Shown: positions 10,806 through 23,905, counted from the first letter of the stretch. The stretch: DNA of 64,000 nt from Sialis fuliginosa (GCA_961205875.1 OY540821.1:7006001-7070000); one strand, 5' to 3'. Numbers and translations are program-made. Notes: a model not told the origin generated them from the sequence alone.

Positions 10806-12930
10806 TTACCTCAGCTCTAGAAACTTTCGGTTTTGGTGTAGATTGTCTAATAGTATTTACAAAAAAAAACAATTGATAAACTTTGTTGTTAACTCTGTTT
10901 TTGCTGAGTTCGATTTATGCATGTTTTTTTTGTTTGAAAAAATTAATCTGGAACTAAAATATAGAAAATAAAGTTCTCTATAATTTTCATTTTTTGTTTT
11001 GTTTTAAACCATTTGAAATATAATTTAAAATATCTGCCATTTTAGATTTTCTTATTTTCTAACTTTATTAAAAATATTTCTGACAAACTAATAAAAGATT
11101 GAATAAAATTAATGAGACATAAATTATAGGTAATAATATTCTCTACAATATGGATCAAATTATTTTTTTTAAACGTAATCACTAAACCGGAAATGGATGT
11201 TTACTCTTCTCAGTTTTTTGAATTTTCGAATTATTTTTGAAACTATTATTGTATCTATGTTTTTCTTAGCTTCTGGGTATAGCCGTGATTATTAGTTCTT
11301 ATTAATGAATCTAAAAATGTGATTTTTGCATTTTTATAATATGTTTATGAAATAAATTTTATACTATTTGTTAAATTTTCGTTTTCATTTTGAGAGGCCA
11401 TATCTCGAAAACGGCTTAAAATACAGACCTGTGGTTTGAAAATTCCAAATTTTCACGCCATTTTCTATAAAAAACATACTTTTAACGAAATATTTCATGG
11501 TTTTATTTCACTTATCATAGAAATGTCATAGAAAATTTTCAACTTTTCATAGAAATATCAACTCGAATACACTTTGAAAGTTAAAACATAATTTATTAAA
11601 TTTTGTCACGAGCGTGACCGTGCTTGAGTAAAAAACCTAATTCGTGAGCAAAAATTACTTACACGCCCAACTTAATCCACCGAATAATGTAAATATTTTG
11701 AAATATAAATTTCGAATTTTGTAGACACAATGCAATTTATATTTAATAATTTTATATTAAAAAAATTTATGCTGATTTTCCTGTCCGTTTTTGATGAAGC
11801 ACATTTGAAATACAAACATGGAGATAGAAAACCCTAATTTAAGTTATTATTACCATCTCAGCACACGTATCTGAATTGTGAATTTGTTGACTCGGGATTT
11901 ATATTCAATCTATGTTGATACAGCAAAGGTCAGACGTTCCAATAAAATATTATTTTGTAGCAAAAATAACTAAAATATATTTTATACTTAGGTTCATTGA
12001 TATTTATTTAAGAATTGATCATAGACTAAAATAGCATGGCTTGGCCATAAAATGCATACCCCCTAGACTTTTGAAACTATCGTTTTTTTGAAGGATGTTT
12101 AAAAAATGGTAATTTTCTTATCTACTCTCATTTCTTGTAAAAAATTGATGTTAATACAACCTCACTTTCAAGTAGTATATTTTCTTAAAACAAAAGAATA
12201 AATAAATACAGAACCTGAAAAACATATTCCATAAATAATAAAAAATACATTTTAATTTATCATAATACGTTAATCCTACTATTATAATTTTTCGCAATTA
12301 ACATTTTTCAACGAACACAATTCAAAATTAAAAAAAAAAAACATACCATACCAACAATGAAACATGAAATTCATAACACAGAACAATATCCAGATGTTTA
12401 TTACCGTCGTATATTTTCATAGAAAAACGTATCAAATAATACAAAACTTAAATGTACATTTTTTAGCTATAATGACAGATGTAAGTAGATGTATAAAACA
12501 TGTCAGTTCACGCGACGGTCGCGCTTACCGGATATTTTTCAAACTTTCCTGAACTACTATATATTTGCCAAAAATTTTGACGTTAAAATACGTAAAAATA
12601 TTTAAATAAACTACAAATTTCCTTACTTATAGTTATCCGATTTGGCTGATTGTGAGTTTTAATAGGGTTCTATTCTGCAAATAGATGAAGCGAATTCAAA
12701 AGGTTTAATGTTAATTTATTACGTATTGCGAGCTGCAGTTTGTTACCGTGGTGTAAAAATGAGTCTAAAACGACAAATTGAACTTTGTTTATATTTTTAT
12801 GACAGAAAATTAAAACCAATCGATATTAAATTAAGTTAATATGGAGACTGTAATGTTCTCTTTCAGAAAATGTAAACTTTTAAGTGGGTTACTGAAGAAA
12901 TTTAAGATATAATGCTCTTTTTTCAATGTA
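10806..12930. other. Long AT-rich intronic stretch, nothing recognised
   Basis: No transposon ends, exons or RNA genes could be supported. A short GC-richer patch, CACGCGACGGTCGCGC, near 12510 stands out but has no other support. The open frame at 12364-12552 was not accepted. Confidence 0.45.
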
Positions 12931-13703
12931 TATGTTACCGGCAATGTATGTAATTCAGGCATTCTATAGAATTCCTAGGAATTCTATACAATGCCTGACG
13001 ATTTCAGGCAAAGTATGAAATATTTGTTTAATAGAAATTTATTATATACTTTGCCTAGGCATTCTATAGAATCCCTAGGAATTCTATAGAATGCCAAAAT
13101 AATATTAGGAAATGTATGAAATAAAAGACAAAATGATATTAATAAAGCAGATAGGTATTATTTAATTAATTTTAAAAAGTCTAAATTCATATTATGTAAG
13201 ATTTAGGTCTTTTATTGTTAAAATAACAAAACCACATAAACAGTAGTATAACATTTGATATTTATTATAATAAATAAAATAAAATATTAGTTCAGACGCA
13301 TATTAAGTATGATTTAAAATTATTAAAATAAAAAATAAAAACCTTAGATATTATTTAATTTAAACATTCAATAACATATTAGTCCAGACGTGTATTAAGT
13401 AAGATTTAAGGCACATACTGTTAAAATAACAATTTCACAGAAATAATATTGGAAACTTAAATATTATATAGTCAATTCAGTCAAATATTTATCCGGGTAC
13501 GTATTAAGTTATTATTATTATGTTTTTATTTATTTATGTTTATATTTCATACATTGCCGGCTATCAATTAGGTATTCTATAGAATGCCTAGGAAATGTAT
13601 AAAATTAAATTAATTTCATACATTGCCTGGTGATTTTAGGCATTCTATAGAATACCTAGGAATTCTATAGAATGCCGTATTTCATACATTGCCGGTAACA
13701 TAT
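12931..13703. mobile_element. Multi-palindrome MITE
   Basis: Ends are TATGTTACCGGCAATGTATG and CATACATTGCCGGTAACATA, a perfect inverted pair with TA at the edges, suggesting TA-target (Tc1/mariner-like) insertion. Three full copies of a roughly 38-bp palindrome, GGCATTCTATAGAAT around a central CCTAGG, lie at 12956-12997, 13058-13095 and 13639-13676, with a half copy at 13571-13592. Between them are three degenerate repeats of roughly 100 bp sharing AGNNCAGACGNNTATTAAGT. It is non-coding. Confidence 0.8.
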
Positions 13704-14977
13704 ATATGCAAAAAAATAGGACGATAATAGACCACATTCCAAGCCATAGCTTGCTTGGGGTTGCAATAGCTTCGTTAATATTTTCGTTTTGACGGAACCC
13801 TATAAATGTAATGGAATACAATTTTCAATTATATATTACGTATGTTCAATTCTAAAACTTGACAAAATGAATAAATATATTGCACAGGTAGATGATATAC
13901 CTATGTTCTATACTTTATCAATGTCAAACCAAATTAGATTTATCTCTAAATTAAAGGCATTTCGGTGCAAAGTTTAAATATATTTCCCATGCGATTTTCT
14001 CGTTGACATGTCATTTAACTAAAGTGAAACATTCAGCATAAGGATTACTAGTTTTGCTATAAATCAGTAGCGGCTCGTATGCAAGAGTTCAGTAAAATAA
14101 ACTCATCAAAAAAATTAAAGGATAATTTTTAAAAAGCAAATTTTTTACGAATTTTCAAACAGTTATATCTCAGCGAAAACTTGATTGGATTTGCATGATC
14201 CAAAACTCATTCGTAAGCTTGTACTTTATAGTTTTTGAATCAAGTACTCAATAATTTTTATCATCCCCTGCCGCTCTGTGCCAAGGGTTAATAGAAAATG
14301 TTTGCAAACATATTTTTACAAGAAATTCAATGCAAGCGTTCGAAAGCTTGTTCTTTTCTCTTGAATCGAAAGCTTGTTCTTTTCTCTTGAAAATACGTTT
14401 TTTTCATCCCCGTACGATTTTTTTTGACCACGTTATCCACTATCAAAGTAAAAATAACACTTTTGACTTTAAACTCCTGTATATCCTGAAATAATGATCG
14501 CACAATAATCGGCTTGATATCATTAGAAAGCTGAAAGTGTTCTCTATTAAATTATTGCATATGATTTCGTAAAAAAAAATTATTTCTCCCAAGATTTTCG
14601 TTTTTAAAACATGTAAAAAACGGTATTTTCTCATTTTAAGGGATTTGTATTTGATCTTCCATTTATTGTTTAAAATTTATTTAGAAAGATTCTCATAATA
14701 TTTTACAGTATTTAATCGTAGGCTGCCACTGGGCATATTACTTTAGAATATCATGAGATGGTTTTAAGAATATTTTCACCGTTTTGCTTTATCGTAACCT
14801 ATGTAAATCTGTACGCATTTTTATGTAAATTTGTGTAGGCGATGATAAAAATCTATGCTATATACGTGCGTTAGTTTTTTTTTTAAAGAAAATTTATTTT
14901 ATTTTTTCCCGACAGTAAATTATTATGTATGATGAAATTGAGAATACTGTAAATTATTTTTTTACCAAATGGAAAAA
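13704..14977. other. AT-rich intronic gap
   Basis: Apart from the 26-bp duplication at 14340, no element or exon was recognised. TTTTGACGGAACCCTATAAA near 13787 faces TTTTAATAGGGTTCTATTC near 12656 across the MITE, so the MITE may sit inside an older inverted repeat. Confidence 0.35.
14340..14391 (+). repeat. 26-bp perfect tandem duplication
   Basis: TCGAAAGCTTGTTCTTTTCT plus CTTGAA occurs twice head to tail with no mismatch, so it arose recently. No wider array is present. Confidence 0.9.
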
Positions 14978-17681
14978 TGTAATGGCGTGTTCACACCGAA
15001 AAAACAAAACACGAACATCGTGTCTTTTAGACAAAATGTCAACAAATTTTAAAAACAGAGTGTTCACACCGAAAAAACACTCGAAAAACGACAAAACAGG
15101 AACATGTTTTCACGGACAAAATTGCAACTTTTTACCAACATTTCGCCAACAAGACCTCATTAAGGGGATAACAAAATATAAACATGTCATTTTTGGCGTT
15201 TACACCAACAAAAACAAAACAGCAACATATTTTGATTGACATTTTAACAACATGTAATAAAACAGACCCTTAGTATCGGATAGATTTGTACAAAAAAGAC
15301 ACTGTTTTTGTTATCCATTTCATATGGAAAACAAATTGTGTTTTTTATTTTATATTGGAGAAATACGTACTATTTTCAACCGTTGAGTTATCAGTTTTTT
15401 GATATTATCAAAATAAAACTAGTAATTACATTTTTAATAACTTATAAAATATAACGCAGTAACAAAATCCATCAACAAATTTTAATTATCTAATTCAGTA
15501 ATTGATTAATTAATTAAATACTAAATAATAATAACCTTAACATTAGAAAACATTTCAAAGTTTATTATTATTAATAATTTAATAAAATATTTTCTATAAA
15601 GGAAATTTAATATATTATTATATTATTTATATGTATATGTTGTATAAATATTTTATATAATTACTTATATTATATTTTAAATAATTATAATATATAATAT
15701 GTAAGTACTATAAAGTTTACCAGAGACTCACGACTCTTTTATTATTATTAAACGGTGAGAGATATTTAAAAAAATGTTTAAACAAATTTCATTTAAAAAA
15801 ATGATGTATAATTTTAATTGATGTAAATAGTTCTAATAGATTTTCAAATAAAAATTTAACACTTTATAGGTGTCCTAAAATTCACTGTTAAGTACCTGCT
15901 ACGTTTCCGAAATCGGTTAGTTTTCAAATAGGAGTACAGATGGTTTATGATTTATTATTCATTTGTATGCATATACAAATGAATTTGTCTCAACCGTAGA
16001 TCAGTGTTTCTTAACCGTTTTATGATCCCAAATATATTTTAATACATATTAAAATAATTTGCAGAATATTTGCTTTTTTCTCTTACCAAAAATATAAATT
16101 CACCTGATATAGTAAATATAAATAACTTTTTTGCTTAGTTTCTTTATTACGCTCATTGAAAGAAAATAATATTAACATATTATTTTATTTTAAACCATTA
16201 AGATGGCAATGACATTGCATTAACATAAATATACTTATATGGTATATTAATTTTAATTTATATAAGATATTAAAAAAAAAAAGATATTCAAATTTTAAAT
16301 ATTGAAAAATCAAAACTAATTAACTAAATACTTTTTAAAATACTATAATATATCATGCACGTGCAAAGTATAGAAAAAATGTATTGTTAAAATATTATTA
16401 CACATAGGCAATAAATCAACCTTTTCTCAGTTTATATTTCTATAGATGTATAGGACAATACAGGGGTGTACAATCAGTACAATAGGCATGATGCCAGTAA
16501 CAAAGTATCACTGAAATTATGATTTTAAATAATGAAATAGGTTAAAAAGATTCTAAAAAATGTATTTATTTTTATATTAAAAGCGAGATTAATATAATTT
16601 TTTTTTAAATAAAAACACAAAATACAGCAATCCGCCATGTTTAATTATTATTATAAATAATTTTATGATTTTAAATTAGCAGTTTGCTCAGTTTTGTGTT
16701 ACCAAAATTAAAACCGAGAAACGTTAGCGATGGAAAAAGGATTTATTATTGTTGACAAGGAGTGTTTATATAGGCGTGACGTCAAAAATGCGCTATGACA
16801 TCTGCAAGCGTTTTGGCGTCAAATTCAAAATTAGTTTTAAAAGGGTTGATTTTTGCGATTAAACCTTTATTTTCTACAGCAATAAGTATTTTTTTGGAAA
16901 TAGGAGACACGTAAGATCATCATATGATGTAAAATTTAAATAAAAATTAAAGATCTAGTTTCCGAAACTATTAAATGTTATATTTTGCGAAAGATAGTTT
17001 GCTTCTAATCAACATTTAAAAAAAGATAAAGTTATAAAGAAAAGCATACACAATGTAAAATATAACATAATAATTTTATATAACATTTAGGAATAGATTA
17101 TAGTTAAAAACATATTTAATAATTTTCAATCAGAAAACAGAGTGAAGTATACATATGTACACTACATACATATACATATATTATATTTTATTATTTCTTT
17201 GGACTTCTTGGTGGATAAAAAATATAAAAAAAAAATGTATTTACATATGTGTTTTTTTGGTAAAGGTTTCGTAATTACTATTCCTCCGTTGATAATAATA
17301 AGACATTTTTACTGCATAGTATACGTTTAATAAAATTAATAAAAATCAATATAAAAAACATAAAACTTTTCATTTTTTTACAAAAATAGTGATATGTTTC
17401 TAATTTTTATTATACTTCGTATTACATTAAAATAAAATTAAAATAACATTCTAAATATTATGTTGGACAACCCTGTATTCTTGTCTATAGAAACATGTTT
17501 TTTTTGGTGTGAACGCTCTAAAAACATTTGTCAAAATTTTGTTAAAATGACGTGTTTGTGTTTTGTTTTTTAAGAACAAAACACAAACTCTGTCAAGAGA
17601 GACAAGTTGCAATTTTGTTGTAAAAATGTTCCTGTTTTGTCTTTTATCAACTGTTTTTTCGGTGTGAACACCACATAACAC
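14978..17681. mobile_element. 2.7-kb element with long terminal inverted repeats
   Basis: Left arm (about 14980-15250) and right arm (about 17480-17680) match in reverse complement. Shared blocks are GTGTTCACACCGAAAAAACA, GACAAAACAGGAACAT and AAAATTGCAACTT. The left arm carries the GTTCACACCGAAAAAAC block twice, at 14989 and 15062. The 2.2-kb interior is extremely AT-rich and has no transposase-like frame. It includes CAGTGTTTCTTAACCG at about 16004, which looks like one end of a hAT element whose other end was not found. Superfamily and exact ends are unresolved. Confidence 0.65.
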
Positions 17682-17823
17682 TGACATTATAGCCGTTTAT
17701 TTTGAAAGTGGAACAAACCATTTACGTTTCATATTAAATTCTATCTATTGTTATCTTTAAACTTTTTTTTTTTAAATGGGTACTGTAAAAACAAACAGCT
17801 CATTTAAAAAATAAAACAGCAAC

Positions 17824-18832
17824 TTATGTTACTAATAAAATAAGTAGGTTCAACTGGGGTAAAAGTGAAACAAAATACAAATCTTTTATGTTTTTTGACT
17901 GTTACGATACAAATTCATACTTTAATTTTTTTTACTAGATGCGCTTATGAATAAACCATTTTAAATACTTACGTCATTTGAACTGTACAATACAACACGG
18001 ACTTTAAAAATGAAAAAAGTGTGTTTCATTTTTAACCTCTAATTTGGGAAAAACTGAAACAGGTAAGGGAAAAAGTGAAACAGGCCTCTAATGGAAAAAT
18101 TTCTCGAAAAATTAAAAGAAAAGCTACAAAGGCAACTTTGATTTATCTTCTTTATGGCATATCAATGTGAAATTGTAACTTTAATTAATATCTGAGCTAT
18201 ACAGAAAGTTATGTGCAAAGAATTAAAATTTAATTCACACGTTTTGACATCGACTAACAAGGAAATCTGTAGGGGTGACACATCACTTATTAGGCGATTC
18301 ATATTTTCAGGTCACTTTAACAAACCTTTAATGATGATGTCAGTTTTTATAATTCTCCTATAAACAAATTAGTTTTTTAGTTGCAAGCTTGTTTCACTTT
18401 TACCCCATTTTGTTGGTGTTTTATATTTACCCCGCTCGACCCTATCTCTTTAATATTAAATCAATTTATTTACGCACTTTACAAATATAGTTTTTTTTTA
18501 AATTATAGCCTTTTATTTTGTTTTGTTTTCTCCAGTAATGGATAAAGTATAACCAGTAATGGGCACCCAGTTATAGACACTTGCTAATGATACAATGTAA
18601 TGCAGATGGTATGATAATATAATAATTAATAAATATATTACACTAATAATTAGATTAAATATCCACTAAATGACACCTATTGGCCGAATGTCATCAAATT
18701 AAGCTGTTTTACAGTTAAATATCTATAGACTATGATTCAGTAATGGCAGTAATATAATATTTCTGATTTAGTACGTTTAATTAAACAAGAATTCAACACT
18801 GGGGTATGATCCAAGACTAGTACGTATAAGAA
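17824..18832 (-). mobile_element. R1 MITE split by a later insertion
   Basis: R1 sequence runs from TTATGTTACTAATAAAATAAG to 17847, stops, and resumes at 18441 with TCTCTTTAATATTAAATC, exactly where the family consensus would continue. It ends near 18832 at AAGACTAGTACGTATAAG. The outer inverted repeat beyond 17824 is missing. Confidence 0.8.
17848..18440. mobile_element. Pogo/Tigger-like non-autonomous element nested in R1
   Basis: Left end GGTTCAACTGGGGTAAAAGT and right end TTACCCCGCTCGACCC are imperfect inverted repeats flanked by TA. A further copy of GTTTCACTTTTACCCCATTT sits just inside the right end. TA is the target duplicated within the R1 copy. The GGGGTAAAAGTGAAAC end type resembles that of the pogo-like element at 28406. 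No transposase frame is seen. Confidence 0.72.
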
Positions 18833-20280
18833 AATAAAAAATAAGAAAACAATTAATTATGAAAATACACAAAATTAATTTATAAAAACTCACATTGAAT
18901 ATAAAATAATTGGTAGCAAGAAAATCTACTCAAGCGTATGTTCGTTTACTGTAGAGGAAACTCCTTGAAATTAATCATTGTCTAGTTGGCTAATCACGCC
19001 ACGTCCATCTTCCAATTAGACCCTAACACTTTTATATCACGGGCCACTCACAGCTAAGAGAATGTACATAGTAGCCTGAGGTTGCGTTCGGAAAAAAAAC
19101 CTCTTACTGGAGTTTTTGTGGGTACGATATTACATAACCTCATTACCTATATACAGTAGGGTTTCTTTTTACGCGGATTTGAAGTTACACGTTGTGATTT
19201 TTTATGCAAATTCAGGGATTCCCCGTTTTGGCTAGTGGGGTATTAAATGAAAGCTGACAATTCAAGGAATTCAAATATACAGGGTGGTCCGGTTTGGGAT
19301 ACAGATATTTTAAGAGCTGATTCTTTGGCTCATCGTGAGTAAAAAATTGTACGGGAAGGTGGGGTCTATCTTCAACACCCTCTGAGCTACAGGGTGTTTA
19401 AAAACTTCCTTCAGAGTAGTACTTACAAACAAAGATTATCTCATAACTTCTAAAGTAACATAACTAGAGCAACCACAATGAGTCAGTTTCATAGGTAATT
19501 AACTAACGTATTTTTCAGTATTAACATTATTGTTAGCCGTGTTTACAGTTCAGAGTTATTGCTCATCGAAGTCAAAAAAGTATGTTTATTTTTTTATGAA
19601 AATGACATTTTTTCCCAAAAGTACCTATAATATGTGGTATTTTGTATCATTAATTTGGTGTGTCATAATGTTACCTACAAATTCACCTTACAAAGTTTGG
19701 ACCTGGGTCTTACAGTTTTCCAGTTATAAATTTATCTAAATAATCCTCAAAGTGACTATTTTACTACCTACCCTATTAAATGAAACATTATTAAACATAT
19801 TTAAACATATTTAATTCTGAACAAAAAAATGTATGACTATCTTTGATTAAAGTTGTAGAAAATACTCATATCTATAATTTAATTTCTGTTTATTCCCTCC
19901 CCCCCCAAATTTTTTCACAAACGAAAATTAATTTTAAATATAAAATTTCACTCTTCTATACGATTTGACGTATTTGAGTTAAAGCGATTACAGACAGACA
20001 GGCACACATACATCATGGCGAAAATAGTCAGAATGGATTCGGGGAAGATAAAAATGAATATTTCCATCAAAATCCGGAATTCGAAAAGTCATATAATAGT
20101 ATTAGGCCGAATAAAGAAGTTGTTGACAAAAATCAATGTGCAGATTATATGCCAAGGTGTTGGTGATATTCGATCGATGTAAAACTGGCCAATGTTACCT
20201 TAGTCAGTTCCCTCCCCCCCCCACACACACACATACACCTACACCTGATTGTACCAGTAGCACGCAGTCCTAGATCGATA
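18833..20280. other. Intronic gap with transposon fragments
   Basis: 18890-19100 is unique and somewhat GC-richer, with no known signal. TACAGGGTGGTCC near 19279 and CTACAGGGTGTTTAAA near 19390 look like element ends. 19660-19790 matches one arm of the foldback at 45572-45870, including CAGTTTTCCAGTTATAAATT. 20215-20245 is a C run followed by a CA microsatellite. Confidence 0.45.
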
Positions 20281-21477
20281 AACTAGCCGTGGGGTAGGCT
20301 GGGGAGGTAATTTATTGCATGCGATTTACACGATCGTCTGTCAAGGTCTAACAGAACTGTGTCCCCCTGACGTGGTGGGAGCTAGGGAAATATGATATTT
20401 ATATCATGTAGTGGAGAGTAGTATCATATTGAATTGTATTCGACATACTTTTTATTTGAGTTTGTTGAAACGGATATCTATTTTCGAATGACATTCGTAC
20501 ATGAATTCCACATGGTCTGATAGGATTCCAGGCTTGGGGTTCGGGTTTAAGGGGTGTCCTGCATGGTGCGCTAGAAAGTTATTAAAAAATGAATTGATTA
20601 AAATTAAAATTTTTAATTGAAGGACCTAAGAAAAGGTCGTTCAAACTTTTTTAGGAAATTTTGTTTCCTATTAAAAGAGCTAAAAAAGGGGGCTTGTCAA
20701 CAAGTTCTCGAATGGGAGCCCTACGTTAATTCGATGTACATAGATCAAATCAGATCTATTTTTTCAAAATTTTTATCTTAGTTGATTACCGGGAATACTT
20801 AGATTTATGTAGATCGACGTAGATCAAAATTTTGAAAAATATACGCACATCTTTAATGCATAAGTAGTTCAAAATTTGATTCGGCATATTTTCCTAGATT
20901 TATGTTTATTACCATAGATCTACAGATATTTAAAAAAAATTATTACAGAACAATTTTTGGATCAAAGTTATTGACAGACTTAAAAAAAGAAGAATCTCAA
21001 TTCAATCAATAGATATTTTTTATGTATATATATGTGCATAATTATGATAAATATATATTGATTTGTTTGTTTAAAAAAGTATGCTCCCGAGGCGAACCCA
21101 TAAATTGTATCAGAACTTGACCATTTTAGATACGCTACTCACAAGGGAAAAAATTAAAAAAAACCTTAAAAATACTGAAATGTGTATAATAATTTAATTT
21201 AACTGTTTTTTCAGTCAGTGAGAAGCTAATAAAAAACTTTTTAACAAAGAAATAAAGAAACCGACTTCAAGTTTTTTTAAAAATCGGTTTTATTTTATTT
21301 TTGAAGTTTTTTTATTTTTCAATTACATTCTTAAAACAAAATTTAAATTCTTATAAAAAATAATATAATATCACCTCTTCTCAATTAAGTAACTTCTGTA
21401 AAGAAAACTTTTCTGTAGGCAGTTTTCTTTTCTATAAATAAAAAGTCGTAATTTTCTTCAATAGGGTATTTCTATAT
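20281..21477. other. Intronic gap, partly unique
   Basis: 20270-20600 is a GC-richer unique stretch (GCCGTGGGGTAGGCTGGGG, CCCCCTGACGTGGTGGGAG) without a supportable exon. 20620-20950 contains several AGATCTA/TAGATC-type short repeats. AAACCGACTTCAAG near 21258 is a common insect repeat motif also seen near 57763. Confidence 0.4.
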
Positions 21478-22198
21478 TAGAGGTGTACCGGAATTTACGT
21501 CACTATATTTTATTTTTTTGAAATATAAATATATAGATTATTATCTTAAATTAATATAACATATTTCTATATGGTATTTCATTAAGAAAATACATTAAAT
21601 TATAAAAATTGCGTTTTCTACATATTCTGTAATTTTTACAGCTTCGTAAAACTATTTGTATATCTATAATTTCGTTAAATTATTTGTATAGCATTAATTT
21701 ATTTTGTTAGCTAATCTGTAATATCGGACATAATTCACCCAATGTTAAATTTCTTTTAATACTCGTAAACATGTGAAATGAACTGTTAGGCACGTTCAAT
21801 TTCCAATAGTACCAATATTAAAAAAGTTTTATTTTTCTACCTATTATGTATAGGTGTACCGGAATGCCGGCTGGAATTCACATTTAACGTCACTACTATC
21901 ATATTTTAAATATAAGTAGATATATTATTATCTTAAATTAATATAGCATTGTTCTATATGGTATTTCTTTAAGAAAATATATTAAATTATAAAAATTGTG
22001 TTTTCTACATATTCTGCAATTTTTACAGCTTTGTAAAACTATTTGTATAGCATACGTTATTTTCGGTCGAATGTATTTACATTTCTAGTGTCAATAATAA
22101 TATAATATAAAAATAATAATAATATAATAGTAGTGTCGTTAAAATATTCACTTTAAATCTACATCGTGAGTTCCGGCCGGAATTCCGGTACATCTCTA
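21478..22198. mobile_element. hAT-like element with internal duplication
   Basis: Ends are TAGAGGTGTACCGGAAT and ATTCCGGTACATCTCTA. The left flank is TTCTATAT. The right flank reads ATCTATAT once the MITE inserted at 22206 is removed, a 7-of-8 match to an 8-bp duplication. The interior holds two related segments starting at about 21480 and 21852. They share GGTGTACCGGAAT, ATTATCTTAAATTAATATA and TTTTCTACATATTCTG, so part of the element was duplicated. It is non-coding. Confidence 0.7.
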
Positions 22199-22205
22199 AT
22201 CTATA

Positions 22206-22614
22206 CAGTGTATTCCAAGTTGATTAAGACATAGGAAATTTAACATGGGGACAATTTGAAATGTTGTAGTAACCTTTGGTCAAATTTAACGATGTGTGAT
22301 TGGTGTATTTTGAAATGCCGCCTCGAAACTAACTGATAAATTTTAAATTAATCAACAGTATTTTGTTTTCAACTTTAATAAAGAATAAAATACATTAATG
22401 AAATTAAAGTAAGCATCCTAGATAAAATTATAATAATATTTTTTGGCAGATATGAATTTGAAAACAAAATACTAATTACTATTTTATTAAATTTTGTGGC
22501 GGCATTTCAAAATGCACCAATCATACATCGTTAAATTTGACCAAAGGTTACTACAGCACTTCTAATTGCCCCCATGTTAAATTTCCTATGTCTTAATCAA
22601 CTTGGAATACACTG
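22206..22614. mobile_element. TA-target MITE with long inverted repeats, copy 1
   Basis: Starts CAGTGTATTCCAAGTTGATT and ends AATCAACTTGGAATACACTG, with TA directly outside both ends. Arms are about 130 bp and include CCTTTGGTCAAATTTAACGA. The core holds AT-rich sequence. It sits inside the target duplication of the preceding hAT-like element. A second copy is at 63547, and a decayed arm lies near 44603-44690. Confidence 0.85.
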
Positions 22615-23694
22615 TATACATATAATCATTTTATACTACTAATTTTGATGAAGACTTTCCGTTCTAATATTCTATCTATTAGTTTCTAATAATGAGTATA
22701 ATATTGAACACACCTGTGTCACGTGTCACCCAGTACTAATACTTCCCAATCCCCCCCCCTCCCCCCTCCCTTTCCCCCTAGCTCTTACCATAAAAGATCG
22801 ATTCATGTTCCGTTGTTCTTTTACATTCCATTCGCAATCCATTACCTGACTATTTCCAGTGCTTTTATTTTCTTTCCATTTACTTACATTTGTAGAGAAT
22901 TTTAATGAAGTTATATGATTCATTTTTCACATCTGTGGCCGCCGCACTTTGTAACATTATTCTGGATTTAAGAACTTCGACGCTAATCGGCGAAATAAAC
23001 GTAGTGTGTGATTTGAACGCTTTGTAGAGATTGTAAAGGTTTTAATGTATTGAACAATGCAAATTCTTAGTATCATACGATCATTTTAATTAATTAAGAT
23101 TTTTAAATTAATCAAGCAGATTAAATAAGATTGGGGTCGTATATAAAATACGTACGCAAATTGGGGGAGGGGTTACCTAGAGTGAAGATGTGTAATTTTT
23201 AAACTATAGATTTTATTTTTTTGTCGCGTTATAAAGGACGTTTTTTTAGCGATCAATTTTTACAATTTTCTTCGTTCATAAAAATAATAATTCATTTGAG
23301 GGGGGGGGGCAGTCTTTGTGACGTATTGTTAGGTGGGAGGTTGAAAAAGGATGATGCAGTGTCACAAAGAAGGTGGGAGGGGTAAAAAATGTGATATTGC
23401 TTGACGTATTTTATAGACGACCTCAATTATTAAATAAAACATTTTTAATAGGTACAAATACATGAGGTATGATAAATAATTTTTGAAACCGTTGAGGGGG
23501 GAGAGGGGGTAAGTCTCAGGGTGAAAATTTGGTGTGTAAACACAACTGATTCCCATCTCTTAGTAAAAAATTGTTGACTTGTTAGTTCCTTCCCATCCTG
23601 CAAAAATTTCCCCTTGATCGTAAAAAAGTTTGGGAAACTTTACCCCAGTCCATCATGCGTGTAACAAAAAATATGTCCATCCATAGATATAGAG
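22615..23694. other. Intronic gap with C/G-rich tracts
   Basis: A C-rich tract lies at 22750-22780 and a G run at 23300-23309. 23150-23420 has ATACGTACGCAAATTGGGGG and GTGACGTATTG blocks, resembling the ACGTCA/poly-C element remnants near 28264 and 46600. No exon was found; open frames over the C tracts were rejected. Confidence 0.4.
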
Positions 23695-23825
23695 CAGTGG
23701 TCTTCAAACTTTGTCGACTCACGAAACTCGTACAACTAAAAGGTTTTTTCGGGGAACCTTTTCCCACTTTTAGAAAAATATGTCTTAAAAGTAAATCAAT
23801 GCAAAACAAAGTTTGAAGACCACTG
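23695..23825. mobile_element. Minimal 131-bp hAT MITE
   Basis: Ends CAGTGGTCTTCAAACTTTG and CAAAGTTTGAAGACCACTG form an exact inverted pair. Flanks are ATATAGAG and ACATAGAG, a 7-of-8 match to an 8-bp duplication. It appears to have inserted at the head of a diverged SINE (23826). Confidence 0.85.
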
Positions 23826-23905
23826 ACATAGAGCATGGGCTGTGCATCTGATCTGTAAATCGAGTCTTCACAAAAAAGACAGCGAAGTATGGATAAAGCA
23901 TATCT
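23826..23905 (+). repeat. Diverged tRNA-like SINE fragment
   Basis: CATAGAGCATGGGCTGTGCA, then TCTGATCTG and GAGTCTTCACAAAA, align with the head of the repeats at 30376 and 50651 (CATAGAGAATGGATCGCGCA, TCTGACTCG, GAGTCGTGTCAAAA). The tail does not match. Confidence 0.45.

Noticed and set aside
10646..10876. 76-codon frame over the pseudo-exon
   Set aside because: It is not the frame that matches the receptor, so it is a chance frame across decayed sequence.
14925..15239. 104-codon plus-strand frame
   Set aside because: Lies in the left inverted arm of the 2.7-kb element. Lys/Asn-rich low-complexity product.
20215..20245. CA microsatellite
   Set aside because: Too short and ordinary to list as a separate feature.
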